Source of the DNA: Zetaproteobacteria bacterium CG06_land_8_20_14_3_00_59_53
Lineage (GTDB): Bacteria > Pseudomonadota > Zetaproteobacteria > Mariprofundales > Mariprofundaceae
Assembly (NCBI GenBank): GCA_002779605.1
Contig: PEWE01000013.1
Location: 1 to 64,000, forward strand
Direction: 5' to 3'
Length of the DNA: 64,000 nucleotides
A program made the position numbers and the translations under genes. Under the pieces are notes generated by a model. That model worked only from the letters and a program-made list of their open reading frames with translations, was not told the DNA's origin and ran no database searches. Positions within the stretch are counted from its first letter, which is position 1. Every line of letters begins with the position of its first letter. Positions 18,275 to 26,548 of the stretch are shown in pieces.

Positions 18275-18879
18275 AGCGCGGCCTGTTGATGCGGCCGGTG
18301 ATCATGTGCAAGGCGCCGGTGCCCGGGAAGGTGAAGACCCGTCTGACCCCGGCATTGAGTCCGCAGCAGGCTGCTGAGCTCTATATGGCAATGGCAGAGA
18401 TCGTCATTCGTCGCACGTTGCGATTGTTTCCCAATGCATGGATCGCCGCTGACGATGAGAACCACCCGTTTTTCCAGTCTTTCGGTGCGCCTGTCCTGCC
18501 GCAGGGAGCGGGGAATCTGGGCGAGCGCATGCAGCGTATGGTGCGGCGGGCGGTGGACTGTGGCGCGGATGCTGTCCTGCTGCTGGGCAGCGACAGCCCG
18601 CATATGCAGGATGCACGTCTGATAGCTGCACATCGGGCGCTGCAAACCTGCGATGTCGTGCTGGGGCCGGTGCAGGATGGCGGCTACGACCTGCTGGCGG
18701 TGCGCGGTTACCGGCCTGAATTGCTGCACGGTGTTGTCTGGAGTACCCCCGATGTGTTGCAGCAGACGCTGGGCAATGCGCGGCAACTGGGGCTGAGCGT
18801 GCGCTGCCTGAGCACGGCTTACGATCTGGATACGCTGGACGATGTGGAGCGGGCGCGCCGGGCGGGGCTGAGGATCTAG
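18271..18879 (+). CDS. DUF2064 transferase, rSAM/selenodomain-associated transferase 1 (TIGR04282 type)
   Basis: CofC/MobA-like nucleotidyl or glycosyl transferase fold, 202 residues. Motifs: PVPGKVKTRLTPALSP (about residues 14-29), VLLLGSDSPHM and VVLGPVQDGGYDLLAVR. These place it in the TIGR04282 family that normally partners TIGR04283, exactly as here. The pair is followed by convergent HDOD/clpA genes 15 bp downstream. Function inferred from family only. Confidence 0.82.
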   Translation: MKRGLLMRPVIMCKAPVPGKVKTRLTPALSPQQAAELYMAMAEIVIRRTLRLFPNAWIAADDENHPFFQSFGAPVLPQGAGNLGERMQRMVRRAVDCGADAVLLLGSDSPHMQDARLIAAHRALQTCDVVLGPVQDGGYDLLAVRGYRPELLHGVVWSTPDVLQQTLGNARQLGLSVRCLSTAYDLDTLDDVERARRAGLRI

Positions 18880-18894
18880 CCGGATATCCCCGGG

Positions 18895-19989
18895 TCAGTC
18901 TTTATCCGGCGGATAAAGCTCGGGAAACAGCAGCTTCAGGCGATCAATATCGTGTTGCAGATGCGCATACAGGGCCGTGTCGGTCAGCGGGATGTGGAGG
19001 CGATGGCGTAGCACGGCCTCGCTTTCATCCAGTCGCATGCGCACGGCTTTTTCCCATACACCGCCGGGCGGGGCCGTTTGCTGCATGCCGTGCAGCAGCA
19101 TATGCGCCGCATGCACCAGCATCACCGCATCATGCTCATCCTGAGGCCATTCATTCAGCGTATGCCAGCCGGCGTGGTGGTGGAAATAAATGAAGCGGTG
19201 CACCTCGCGCGGCAGATGCCAGTGCAGGGCGAGCATCATGCCGGCATCGATATGCGTGTAGCCGAGCACCTGCCATTCGGCTTGCAGATCCGGCATGCCG
19301 TCCTGCATGTGCGCATGAATGCGGCCCTGCGCCACATCATCCTCCAGATGCAGGATGATCAGCTTGCCGATGTCGTGCATCAGTCCATAGAGCGCACCGT
19401 GGTGAGCATCGATATGCGATGAAAAAGCCGCCAGCTGACGACAGAACATCGAGATGGCCTTGCTGTGAAACCAGATGTGTTGTGCTTCCAGCGAGGATTT
19501 TTTTCCGACTTCGCCGATTTGTGGTAACAGTGATTCAAGGATCAGGTTTTGTGCCTCGTCCATGCCCATGCGGGCCAGTGTATGGGCGACATCGGTGCTG
19601 GCATGTGCCCCGGTCGGGGCATAGATGGCGGAATTACCCCATTTCAGCACATGCGAGGTGAGTACCGGATCCTGCTCGACCAGCCTGGCCAGATCGCGCG
19701 GCGATGCCTCGTCGCTCTCCACCATTGCCCGCACCTTATGCCAGATCTCAGGCAGCGGCGGGATGACTGCAATGCAGGATTTCAGGCGGGCCAGGGTTTC
19801 AGGGGCAAGTTCAGGAGGGTGGCACAGGTCGTAGGGTGGTATTTCCGGTGCAGCCGGGGCCAGCACCTCGAAACACCAGCGCAGGCAATGCTCAGGGATC
19901 TCAGCGACTTCGTGCGCGTCCTGTCCGGATGCAGCCTGCGCGTCGTCGGGCAGGTTGTTTTCAGCGGGTGTCCCGGTTCCTTCGGTCAC
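18895..19989 (-). CDS. HDOD domain signalling protein
   Basis: Cytoplasmic protein of 364 residues with an HDOD domain (a degenerate HD-type fold used in signal output). The domain spans about residues 60-270, with IPPLPEIWHKVRAMVES, VEQDPVLTSHVLKWGNSAIY and HDIGKLIILH. An acidic N-terminal extension of about 45 residues lacks recognisable motifs. The GTG start overlaps the end of clpA by four bases, so its expression is tied to clpA. No GGDEF or receiver domain is fused. Role unknown. Confidence 0.85.
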   Translation of the reverse strand: MTEGTGTPAENNLPDDAQAASGQDAHEVAEIPEHCLRWCFEVLAPAAPEIPPYDLCHPPELAPETLARLKSCIAVIPPLPEIWHKVRAMVESDEASPRDLARLVEQDPVLTSHVLKWGNSAIYAPTGAHASTDVAHTLARMGMDEAQNLILESLLPQIGEVGKKSSLEAQHIWFHSKAISMFCRQLAAFSSHIDAHHGALYGLMHDIGKLIILHLEDDVAQGRIHAHMQDGMPDLQAEWQVLGYTHIDAGMMLALHWHLPREVHRFIYFHHHAGWHTLNEWPQDEHDAVMLVHAAHMLLHGMQQTAPPGGVWEKAVRMRLDESEAVLRHRLHIPLTDTALYAHLQHDIDRLKLLFPELYPPDKD

Positions 19990-22226
19990 ACCGTAACCGG
20001 GAATTCAATGCACAACTTGTCGTTTTCGACCACGAAACGAACCTTGCCACCCTTTTGCAGGCGACCGAACAGGATTTCATCGGCCAGCGGCTTCTTCATG
20101 TGATCCGCGATCAGTTTGGCCATGGGACGAGCGCCCATCTCCGCATCGAAACCGTGGCTGGCCAGCCATGCGCGGGCCTCGGCGCTGATATCAAGTTGCA
20201 CGCCCTTGCCCTCAAGCTGGGTTTCCAGCTGCATGATGAATTTATCGGTCACATGGCGGATGGATGCGCTGTTCAGCGGTGCAAACGGAATCATGGCATC
20301 CAGCCGGTTGCGGAATTCCGGCGAGAACATGCGCTTGATCGCTCCGGTATTGTCGCCGTGGGAAGATTGCGGCGCAAAGCCGATGCTCGACTTACTCATC
20401 TCGAAGCTGCCCGCGTTGCTGGTCATGATCAGAATCACATGCCGGAAATCGGCAGAACGCCCGGCGTTGTCGGTCAGCTTGCCATGATCCATCACCTGCA
20501 ACAGCACGTTGAAGATATCCGGATGCGCCTTCTCGAACTCGTCGAGCAACACGACCGCATGCGGATTCTTGCTCACGGCTTCGGTGAGTAAGCCGCCTTG
20601 ATCGAAGCCGACATAGCCTGGCGGGGAGCCGATCAGGCGGGATACCGCATGCGCCTCCATGTATTCCGACATATCGAAGCGGATCAGTTCCAGCCCCATC
20701 AGCATGGCCAGCTGGCGCGCCACCTCGGTCTTGCCGACGCCGGTGGGGCCGGTGAACAGGAAGGAACCGATGGGCTTCTCCGGATGCGACAGGCCGGCGC
20801 GCGACAGCTTGATCGCGCTGCCCAATGCCTCGATGGCATCGTCCTGCCCGAACACCGTCAGTTTCAGGTTGCGCTCCAGATGGCGCAGCGATTTTTTGTC
20901 GGAGGCCGATACGCTGCGCGGTGGAATGCGCGCGATGCGCGACACCACGGCTTCGATATCGGCCACGGTGATCTGTTTCTTGCGTTTATCCAGCGGCATC
21001 AGCTGCACAGCAGCGCCGGCCTCATCCAGCACGTCGATGGCCGAATCCGGCAGATTGCGTTCGTGCAGATGCCGGCTGGCCAGTTCCGCAGCAGATTTGA
21101 CTGCGGCTCGGGCGTAGCGCACACCATGGTGCTCTTCCAGCGTGGGCTTGAGCCCCAGCAGGATCTCGATGCACTCGCTCAGCGAAGGCGCCGGCACATC
21201 CACCTTCTGGAAACGGCGGGACAGAGCGCGGTCCTTCTCGAACAGCGAGCGGAACTCCTGATAGGTCGTGGCACCGATGCAGCGCAACTCGCCATTGGCC
21301 AGCGAAGGCTTGAGCAGATTCGAGGCATCCATGGTGCTTCCGCTGGCCGAGCCCGCGCCGATCACCGTGTGGATCTCGTCGATGAACAGGATGCCGCTGT
21401 CTTTCTTGCCGATCTCGACCAGCACGGCCTTCAGGCGTTCCTCGAAGTCACCGCGGTATTTGGTGCCGGCCAGCAGAGAGCCCATATCCAATGTGTAGAT
21501 CTCGGCATCGGCGATCACATCCGGCACCTGACCATCGACGATCTTTCCTGCCAGACCTTCGGCGATGGCCGTTTTGCCGACGCCTGCATCGCCCACAAGC
21601 AGCGGGTTGTTTTTGCGCCTGCGGCACAGGATGTTGATGCAGCGTTCGATCTCCGACTCGCGGCCGATCAGCCTGTCGATCTTGCCGGCTCTTGCCCGGG
21701 CATTGAGATCGATGGTGAAGCGTTCCAGCGCGGTCGGCTTTTTGGCCTTTTTCTCCTGCTCCTCGACCTGCATGCCTTCCAGTGCATCGAGCGGATCGGA
21801 AGCCGGCATGCCGTGCGAGATATAATTCACGATATCCAGCCGGGAGATGCCTCCTTCACGCATGATATGCACGGCATAGCATTCCTTCTCGGCGAAGATG
21901 GCGACCAGGATATAGGCACCGTTCACTTCGTCCTTGCCGGAGGATTGCGCCTGCATCACAGCACGCTGAATCACCCGTTGCAGGCCGACGCTGGCTGTGG
22001 TCTCACCGGCTCCTTCGGGCAGCACGGCGACATGTTCGGAGATGTAGGCCTGCAGTTTCTGCCGCATCGGCTGGAGTTTCGCGCCGCAGCCTTCCAGCAC
22101 CTTACGGGCCTCGCTGTTTTCCAGCAGGCCGAGCAGCAGGTGTTCGACGGTCACGAATTCGTTGCGGTGCAAGTGCGCCGAACGGAATACGTCGTTCAGG
22201 GTGCGTTCGAGTTCTTCATTCAGCAT
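19986..22226 (-). CDS. clpA: ATP-dependent Clp protease ATP-binding subunit ClpA
   Basis: AAA+ unfoldase that feeds substrates to ClpP. The N-domain (MLNEELERTLNDVFRSAHLHRNEFVTVEHLLLGLL) is followed by two AAA modules, with Walker A GDAGVGKTA (about residue 211) and GPTGVGKTE (about 490), sensor and Arg-finger regions intact. The start is ATG 22226, six bases after GGGAG; the ORF extends upstream but that region belongs to clpS. The 746-residue length and IGF-loop-like KSSIGFAP match ClpA. clpS lies directly upstream, overlapping by 11 bp. Confidence 0.97.
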   Translation of the reverse strand: MLNEELERTLNDVFRSAHLHRNEFVTVEHLLLGLLENSEARKVLEGCGAKLQPMRQKLQAYISEHVAVLPEGAGETTASVGLQRVIQRAVMQAQSSGKDEVNGAYILVAIFAEKECYAVHIMREGGISRLDIVNYISHGMPASDPLDALEGMQVEEQEKKAKKPTALERFTIDLNARARAGKIDRLIGRESEIERCINILCRRRKNNPLLVGDAGVGKTAIAEGLAGKIVDGQVPDVIADAEIYTLDMGSLLAGTKYRGDFEERLKAVLVEIGKKDSGILFIDEIHTVIGAGSASGSTMDASNLLKPSLANGELRCIGATTYQEFRSLFEKDRALSRRFQKVDVPAPSLSECIEILLGLKPTLEEHHGVRYARAAVKSAAELASRHLHERNLPDSAIDVLDEAGAAVQLMPLDKRKKQITVADIEAVVSRIARIPPRSVSASDKKSLRHLERNLKLTVFGQDDAIEALGSAIKLSRAGLSHPEKPIGSFLFTGPTGVGKTEVARQLAMLMGLELIRFDMSEYMEAHAVSRLIGSPPGYVGFDQGGLLTEAVSKNPHAVVLLDEFEKAHPDIFNVLLQVMDHGKLTDNAGRSADFRHVILIMTSNAGSFEMSKSSIGFAPQSSHGDNTGAIKRMFSPEFRNRLDAMIPFAPLNSASIRHVTDKFIMQLETQLEGKGVQLDISAEARAWLASHGFDAEMGARPMAKLIADHMKKPLADEILFGRLQKGGKVRFVVENDKLCIEFPVTV

Positions 22227-22548
22227 GGCCATCTCCCTTCTCTTTTCGCATAATGCATGCCAAGGGGTGATCATGCTTGCGGCTCACCTCCCGCACCAGC
22301 ACAACCTTGCTCTCTGCAATCTCGCGCGGATAGGTGCCGCACAGGGCCTTTCCCTCATGATGCACGGTGAACATGATGCGGGTGGCCTCCGGTTCCGATT
22401 TATGGAAATATTCACGCAGAATATCAACCACGAAATCCATGGGCGTAAAATCATCGTTGAGCAGCAACACCTGATACATCGGTGGCCGTTGCAGCCGGGG
22501 CTTGTCAGCCAGAGCCAGCGGATGTTCTTCGAAAAGACGGATACCCAT
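22216..22548 (-). CDS. clpS: ATP-dependent Clp protease adaptor ClpS
   Basis: N-degron adaptor that delivers proteins with bulky N-terminal residues to ClpAP. Conserved segments: PPMYQVLLLNDDFTPMDFVVDIL (N-degron pocket) and IMFTVHHEGKALCGTYPREIAE. I prefer ATG 22548 (MGIRLFEEHPL; 110 residues); an in-frame ATG 12 codons upstream is possible. The functional link to Aat at 7.8 kb is strong. Confidence 0.95.
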   Translation of the reverse strand: MGIRLFEEHPLALADKPRLQRPPMYQVLLLNDDFTPMDFVVDILREYFHKSEPEATRIMFTVHHEGKALCGTYPREIAESKVVLVREVSRKHDHPLACIMRKEKGDGHAE

Positions 22549-22598
22549 GCATGCAATATAGCCCACAGCGGGCGTAAATCTCAATCGGGAGTATAGGA

Positions 22599-23354
22599 AT
22601 GAGCGAACTGAAATGTCTTTTGTGGGATGTCGATGGCACCCTGGCCGACACCGAGCGCGATGGGCACCGCGTGGCTTTCAATATGGCCTTCGCCGAGGCC
22701 GGTCACGAGCGCGAATGGGATGTGCCAACCTATGGCGAGTTGCTGGCCGTGACCGGCGGCAAGGAACGCATCCGTTTTGACATCGATCGCGGCGGCATGC
22801 ACGAGATGCCGTATGAGGAGATCGCAGGCCTGCATGCGCGCAAGACCGCACACTACGAGTCGCTGATCGCCGAAGGCCGTATTCCTCTGCGTCCGGGCGT
22901 GCGTCGCCTGCTGGAGGAAGCATGGGCTGCCGGCATCACCCTCGGTGTAGCCACGACCACCACGCCGTCCGCACTGGATGCGCTGATCGAACATTCACTG
23001 GGTAAGGAATGGTTCGATCGCTTTGCCGTGCTGGCCGCAGGCGACATCGTGCCGGCCAAGAAGCCGGCCCCGGATATCTACAATTACGCGCTGGACAAGC
23101 TCGGCATGTCCGCAGCGAACACCGTGGCGCTGGAGGATTCGGAGAACGGCTGGAAGGCGGCGAATGCCGCCGGTATCAAGTGTGTGGTGACGGTGAACGA
23201 CTATACCTGTGATCACGATTTCGGCGGCGCCGATCTGGTGGTTTCCGAGTTTGGCGAAGCTGATCGCGATGCCGTCGAGGTGCTGGATAATCCGCATAAG
23301 CTTGGCGAACTGCATCATGTGACGCTGGCCCACCTCAAACAGCTGCTGGTCTGA
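22599..23354 (+). CDS. HAD-IA phosphatase, CbbY family
   Basis: Phosphatase of 251 residues with the HAD motifs LLWDVDGTLADTE (nucleophile Asp, about residue 10), TTTTPSALDAL and the C-terminal ALEDSENGWKAANAAG. Sequence pattern (DVDGTLADTERDGHRVAFNMAF) fits CbbY, the phosphatase that removes the Rubisco inhibitor xylulose-1,5-bisphosphate, suggesting a Calvin-cycle organism; cbb genes are not in the window. Good ribosome-binding site before ATG 22599 is weak (GGGAGTATAGGA). Confidence 0.85.
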   Translation: MSELKCLLWDVDGTLADTERDGHRVAFNMAFAEAGHEREWDVPTYGELLAVTGGKERIRFDIDRGGMHEMPYEEIAGLHARKTAHYESLIAEGRIPLRPGVRRLLEEAWAAGITLGVATTTTPSALDALIEHSLGKEWFDRFAVLAAGDIVPAKKPAPDIYNYALDKLGMSAANTVALEDSENGWKAANAAGIKCVVTVNDYTCDHDFGGADLVVSEFGEADRDAVEVLDNPHKLGELHHVTLAHLKQLLV

Positions 23355-23364
23355 GGTCTTTTGC

Positions 23365-24150
23365 ATGACTGCCGCCGGCCTGCCGCTTGTCGATACCCAC
23401 TGCCATGTGGATTTCGAGCATTTCGACGAGGATCGCGAGGCGATGTTCGAGCGATATCGGGCGGCAGGCGGGCAGTGGCTGGTGGCGGTGGCCGTCGATC
23501 TGGAGAACGTGCCGCGCCTGAGATCGCTTGCCGAGGTGCGGGATCATGTGCTTTTTAGTGTCGGTGTGCACCCCAATCACGAGGTGGAGGCCGAGCCGAC
23601 GTTTGAACAGTTGTGCGAACTTTCAGCACATCCGAAATGCGTGGCCATCGGTGAAACCGGCATGGATTTCTTCCGCCATCGTGTGGCCCCCGAATTGCAG
23701 GAGGCCCGTTTCCGTACCCATATCAGGGCGGCCATCGCCGTGGATAAACCGGTGATCGTACATATGCGCGATGCCGACGAGGCCACGCTGCGTGTAATGA
23801 AGGATGCGGGGGTCGAGGCCTGCGGCGGCATCATGCATTGCTTCTCATCAGGCATCGAAGCTGCCACGCAGGCCTTGGATATGGGCCTGTCCATCTCCTT
23901 CTCCGGCAATGTGACATACAAAGCCAACGAAGCCCTGCGCGCCGTGGCCGGTTTTGTGCCGGAAGAGGCGATCCTGATCGAAACCGACTCACCCTATCTG
24001 GCCCCGATGCCACATCGCGGCAAACGCAACGAACCGGCCTATGTGCAGCAGGTGGCCGAATGCATCGCCGCGGTGCGTGGTGTCTCTCCGGCTTATATCG
24101 CGGAACTGAGCTTCGAGAATGCCTGCCGGCGTTTTAGCGTGGATATGTAG
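23365..24150 (+). CDS. tatD: TatD family metal-dependent hydrolase/DNase
   Basis: TIM-barrel hydrolase; E. coli TatD and YcfH relatives have 3'-5' exonuclease activity. Metal-binding motifs: DTHCHVDFEHF (about residue 10-20), GETGMDFF, VIVHMRDAD, MHCFSSG and ETDSPYLAP. The 261-residue length is usual. It is 10 bases after the HAD gene and six bases before the cyclase gene, so a small operon is likely. Exact substrate not predictable. Confidence 0.92.
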   Translation: MTAAGLPLVDTHCHVDFEHFDEDREAMFERYRAAGGQWLVAVAVDLENVPRLRSLAEVRDHVLFSVGVHPNHEVEAEPTFEQLCELSAHPKCVAIGETGMDFFRHRVAPELQEARFRTHIRAAIAVDKPVIVHMRDADEATLRVMKDAGVEACGGIMHCFSSGIEAATQALDMGLSISFSGNVTYKANEALRAVAGFVPEEAILIETDSPYLAPMPHRGKRNEPAYVQQVAECIAAVRGVSPAYIAELSFENACRRFSVDM

Positions 24151-24155
24151 GCCCT

Positions 24156-25064
24156 TTGCATCGCATCTACTCAGAAACCGACGATCTGGATTTTGCTGCT
24201 GCCGATGATCAGTCGGTACTCGCTTCCTCTTTGCATGCAGGTATCCGCCATACGCATGTCTGCGGCGGAAACGCACGTTGTTCAACCTGCCGGGTTCGGG
24301 TGACTGCGGGTTTGGAATTCTGCCGTCCGAGGAATGATGCAGAAGCGGCGATGAGCCTGCGACTTGGGCTTCCCGGCGACATTCGACTGGCCTGCCAGAC
24401 ATGCATCGATGGTGATATCCGCATGCGCCGTCTGGCGGTGGATGATCTGGATACTCAGATTATCCGGCATCAATTGAGCCGGACCGGTGTCGGCGGCCTT
24501 GGCCAGGAACGCGACATCGCGGTGATGTTTGCCGACCTTGCAGACTACACGGCATTTGCCGAGTCACTTCCGGCCTTCGACGTGGTGCATGTTCTGAACC
24601 GCTACTACCTGACCATGAACCGGGTGATTGAGACGAACCATGGTGTGATCAGCGATGTGGCCGGTGATGGTATGCTGGTGTTGTTCGGTGCCTGTGGTAA
24701 GGCTTCGGGGCAGGTGATGGATGCGATTGAAACGGTGCGCGCCATGCATCGGGAACTGCTCGGATTCAATGCGTATTTGCAGCAGATGTACGGGCGACAG
24801 CTCGGCATGCGCGCCGGCATTCACTTCGGTTCGGCGATTGTCGGTGATTTCAGTACCGGTCCGATGAGCAAGGTGGCCGCGATTGGCGATACCGTGAATA
24901 TGGCCAGCCGCATCGAGCAGGCCAATAAGCTTTTCGGGTCGAATCTGTTGATTTCGCAATCGGCCTATGATCAGGTGAAAACAGAGGTTGAGGTGTCTGC
25001 GTCGCATAACTGTGAGCTGAAGGGTAAAGCTGGCATCTACAGTTTATACGAGGTCGGTATTTAG
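24156..25064 (+). CDS. Class III nucleotidyl cyclase fused to an N-terminal 2Fe-2S ferredoxin domain
   Basis: Predicted redox-sensing adenylate/guanylate cyclase, 302 residues, no membrane segment. The N-terminal 100 residues are ferredoxin-like, with C-x5-C-x2-C (CGGNARCSTC, about residue 35-44) and a fourth Cys in LACQTC, the ligands of a [2Fe-2S] cluster. The rest is a class III catalytic domain: FADLADYTAFAE (metal Asp), SDVAGDGMLVLFG, and IGDTVNMASRIE (transition-state Asn/Arg). TTG at 24156 is the likely start. Just downstream (100 bp) is a CRP-type operator, so cAMP is a plausible product, but GTP cyclase cannot be excluded by eye. Confidence 0.85.
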   Translation: MHRIYSETDDLDFAAADDQSVLASSLHAGIRHTHVCGGNARCSTCRVRVTAGLEFCRPRNDAEAAMSLRLGLPGDIRLACQTCIDGDIRMRRLAVDDLDTQIIRHQLSRTGVGGLGQERDIAVMFADLADYTAFAESLPAFDVVHVLNRYYLTMNRVIETNHGVISDVAGDGMLVLFGACGKASGQVMDAIETVRAMHRELLGFNAYLQQMYGRQLGMRAGIHFGSAIVGDFSTGPMSKVAAIGDTVNMASRIEQANKLFGSNLLISQSAYDQVKTEVEVSASHNCELKGKAGIYSLYEVGI

Positions 25065-25164
25065 CCGGGTTATCGTCAGCGGGTTGTGTTCGGCGAGGGC
25101 ACTATGCGGAAAGCCCTTCTCAATGACGATGTTTTTTAACGCGCAGGATAAATAGCTCCCTGCC

Positions 25165-25234
25165 TGTGACGGGCGTCACGAATCAAAAAAATATAACAGG
25201 TATACATTCATTTCATCCTGGCGGACACAGGTGC
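25165..25234 (+). promoter_or_regulatory. CRP/FNR-type operator and class II-like promoter, copy 1
   Basis: TGTGACGGGCGTCACG at 25165-25180 is a near-perfect TGTGA-N6-TCAC(G) palindrome centred at 25172.5. A TACATT hexamer at 25203-25208 lies at the spacing expected for a class II CRP promoter (start near 25214, operator near -41.5). The 70-bp segment aligns without gaps with 27621-27690. It precedes the frameshifted secreted-protein gene. Confidence 0.65.
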
Positions 25235-25275
25235 ATTGTCAGCATACACCCGATAGCGTCAGCAGAGGTGTCAGG

Positions 25276-25817
25276 ATGAATACTTCAAGAAGAACGATCC
25301 AGATGAAAAGCCATTTCCTTCCAGTCACGATTGCAGGCATCACTTGCTTGTTCTGCATCGTTGCGATGCCGCTGGATGGAATCCATGCCGGGGAGATTTA
25401 TGTCTCAGGCTGTGCAACTCTTGTTTGTGGAGACCGCGATCAGGTGTTGAACTCGCTGATAACGCATGATGAAGAGGGCAAGGAGCCCACTCAGGTGACG
25501 CTTTGCCATGTCGAGAGCAACAAGAAAAACGGGACGATGCACACCATCAGAGTGGATCAGTCGTTCGAAGATGCGCATATGAAACACGGCGATACGCTTG
25601 GCGAATGTGTTGATACCGTCATGCAGGCCTTTGTGGCATCACTTCCTACCTGCGAGCCATTTCCGGAGGCACAACGGTGACGGGTATCTGGGCTCCGGAT
25701 ACCGCAGTCGGTCACGGGACCGGCCTGAATGTCTATTTCTTCCAGCTGCAGGATGGTACCTGCTCCGGAGTGCCGGATAGTACTCAACAAGCCTATCGGG
25801 AAATCCGCGGCCAGTGA
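25276..25817 (+). pseudogene. Secreted CHxPPGN/HGD-core protein, paralog of 27737-28336, frameshifted
   Basis: Exported small protein (signal peptide MNTSRRTIQMKSHFL....AMPLDGIHAGE). Core motif LCHVESNKKNGTMHTIRV....AHMKHGDTLGEC matches the CHVPPGN...HGDTMGAC core of its paralog. ATG 25276 follows AGAGGTG. The initial frame stops at 25680 after EPFPEAQR, but a frame shifted near 25660-25663 (TTT) continues SGGTTVTGIWAPDTAV to YREIRGQ at 25815-25817, the same tail as the paralog. So a single-base indel breaks the gene, or the sequence has an error. Function unknown. Confidence 0.7.
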
Positions 25818-25825
25818 TCGCCGCT

Positions 25826-25850
25826 CCGGGGCCTGCTGTGAGGGCCCCGG
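25826..25850. terminator. Hairpin between secreted-protein remnant and DUF47 gene
   Basis: CCGGGGCC / GGCCCCGG arms at 25826-25833 and 25843-25850, between convergent genes. No T run follows, so termination is only suggested. Confidence 0.4.
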
Positions 25851-25852
25851 GC

Positions 25853-26548
25853 CTACTCGTATTTCACACTGATATCCCTGAGTGCCTCGCCGGCATGATC
25901 GAGGCGGTCGGCGGCGTTGGACAGGTGCCGGTACACTTCGCGGCGCTTGATGCGGCTGATGACAAACTGCAGGCATTCCCGCCCCGAGGGATCGCTGGAC
26001 GATTCGCTGAGCAGCCGGTATTCCTCCCCGCCGAACATTTCGGCCAGCGCATCGCGATAAAGTGCCTCGATATGTCTTTCCTGATGATGCGTGGTCATCG
26101 AGGATGGTACCTGATCGGCCATCCCGTCCTGCAGCAGCTTCAGTCCCTGACGCAGCACGCCGGCGCCGATACTCAACTGTTCGGCCATCTTCTGCATCCA
26201 GTGATCCGGTTCCACCTGCAACACCTCGACCTCGCGCACGGTGTTCTTCAGGTAGTCGAGGATGTGATCGATGTTCATGGCCAGCGTATAGATATCTTCG
26301 CGGTCGATCGGCGTGATGAAGTTTTTGTGCAGCAGGGCCAGATTGCGCTGGCGCAGCTGATGCCCGGCCCGGACATGTTCCTTGACCGGCGCGGCCAGTG
26401 CCGGATCGTTTTCTTCCAGATATTCCTGCAGCGCTTTTGATGCAGCCTCAAGGTTTTCAGCCTGTTCTCCGAGCAGGGCATGAAAATCGGTCATCGGCGG
26501 GACGATCATCTCCCATGCTTTCAGCCACCACGGTTTTCTTTGCTTCAT
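25853..26548 (-). CDS. DUF47/PhoU-like protein, Pit-associated
   Basis: Helical protein of 231 residues in the DUF47 (TIGR00153) family, usually partnered with Pit phosphate transporters as a regulator. Predicted all-helical, with blocks such as NIDHILDYLKN and SNAADRLDHAGEALRD. Start chosen at ATG 26548 because it overlaps the pit stop as TGATG, giving translational coupling; a GTG nine bases upstream is an alternative. No membrane segment. Its metal-binding or regulatory role is known only for the family. Confidence 0.9.
   Translation of the reverse strand: MKQRKPWWLKAWEMIVPPMTDFHALLGEQAENLEAASKALQEYLEENDPALAAPVKEHVRAGHQLRQRNLALLHKNFITPIDREDIYTLAMNIDHILDYLKNTVREVEVLQVEPDHWMQKMAEQLSIGAGVLRQGLKLLQDGMADQVPSSMTTHHQERHIEALYRDALAEMFGGEEYRLLSESSSDPSGRECLQFVISRIKRREVYRHLSNAADRLDHAGEALRDISVKYE

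Noticed and set aside
20598-22253. 551-residue plus-strand frame opposite clpA
   Set aside because: Antisense shadow of a clear clpA gene.
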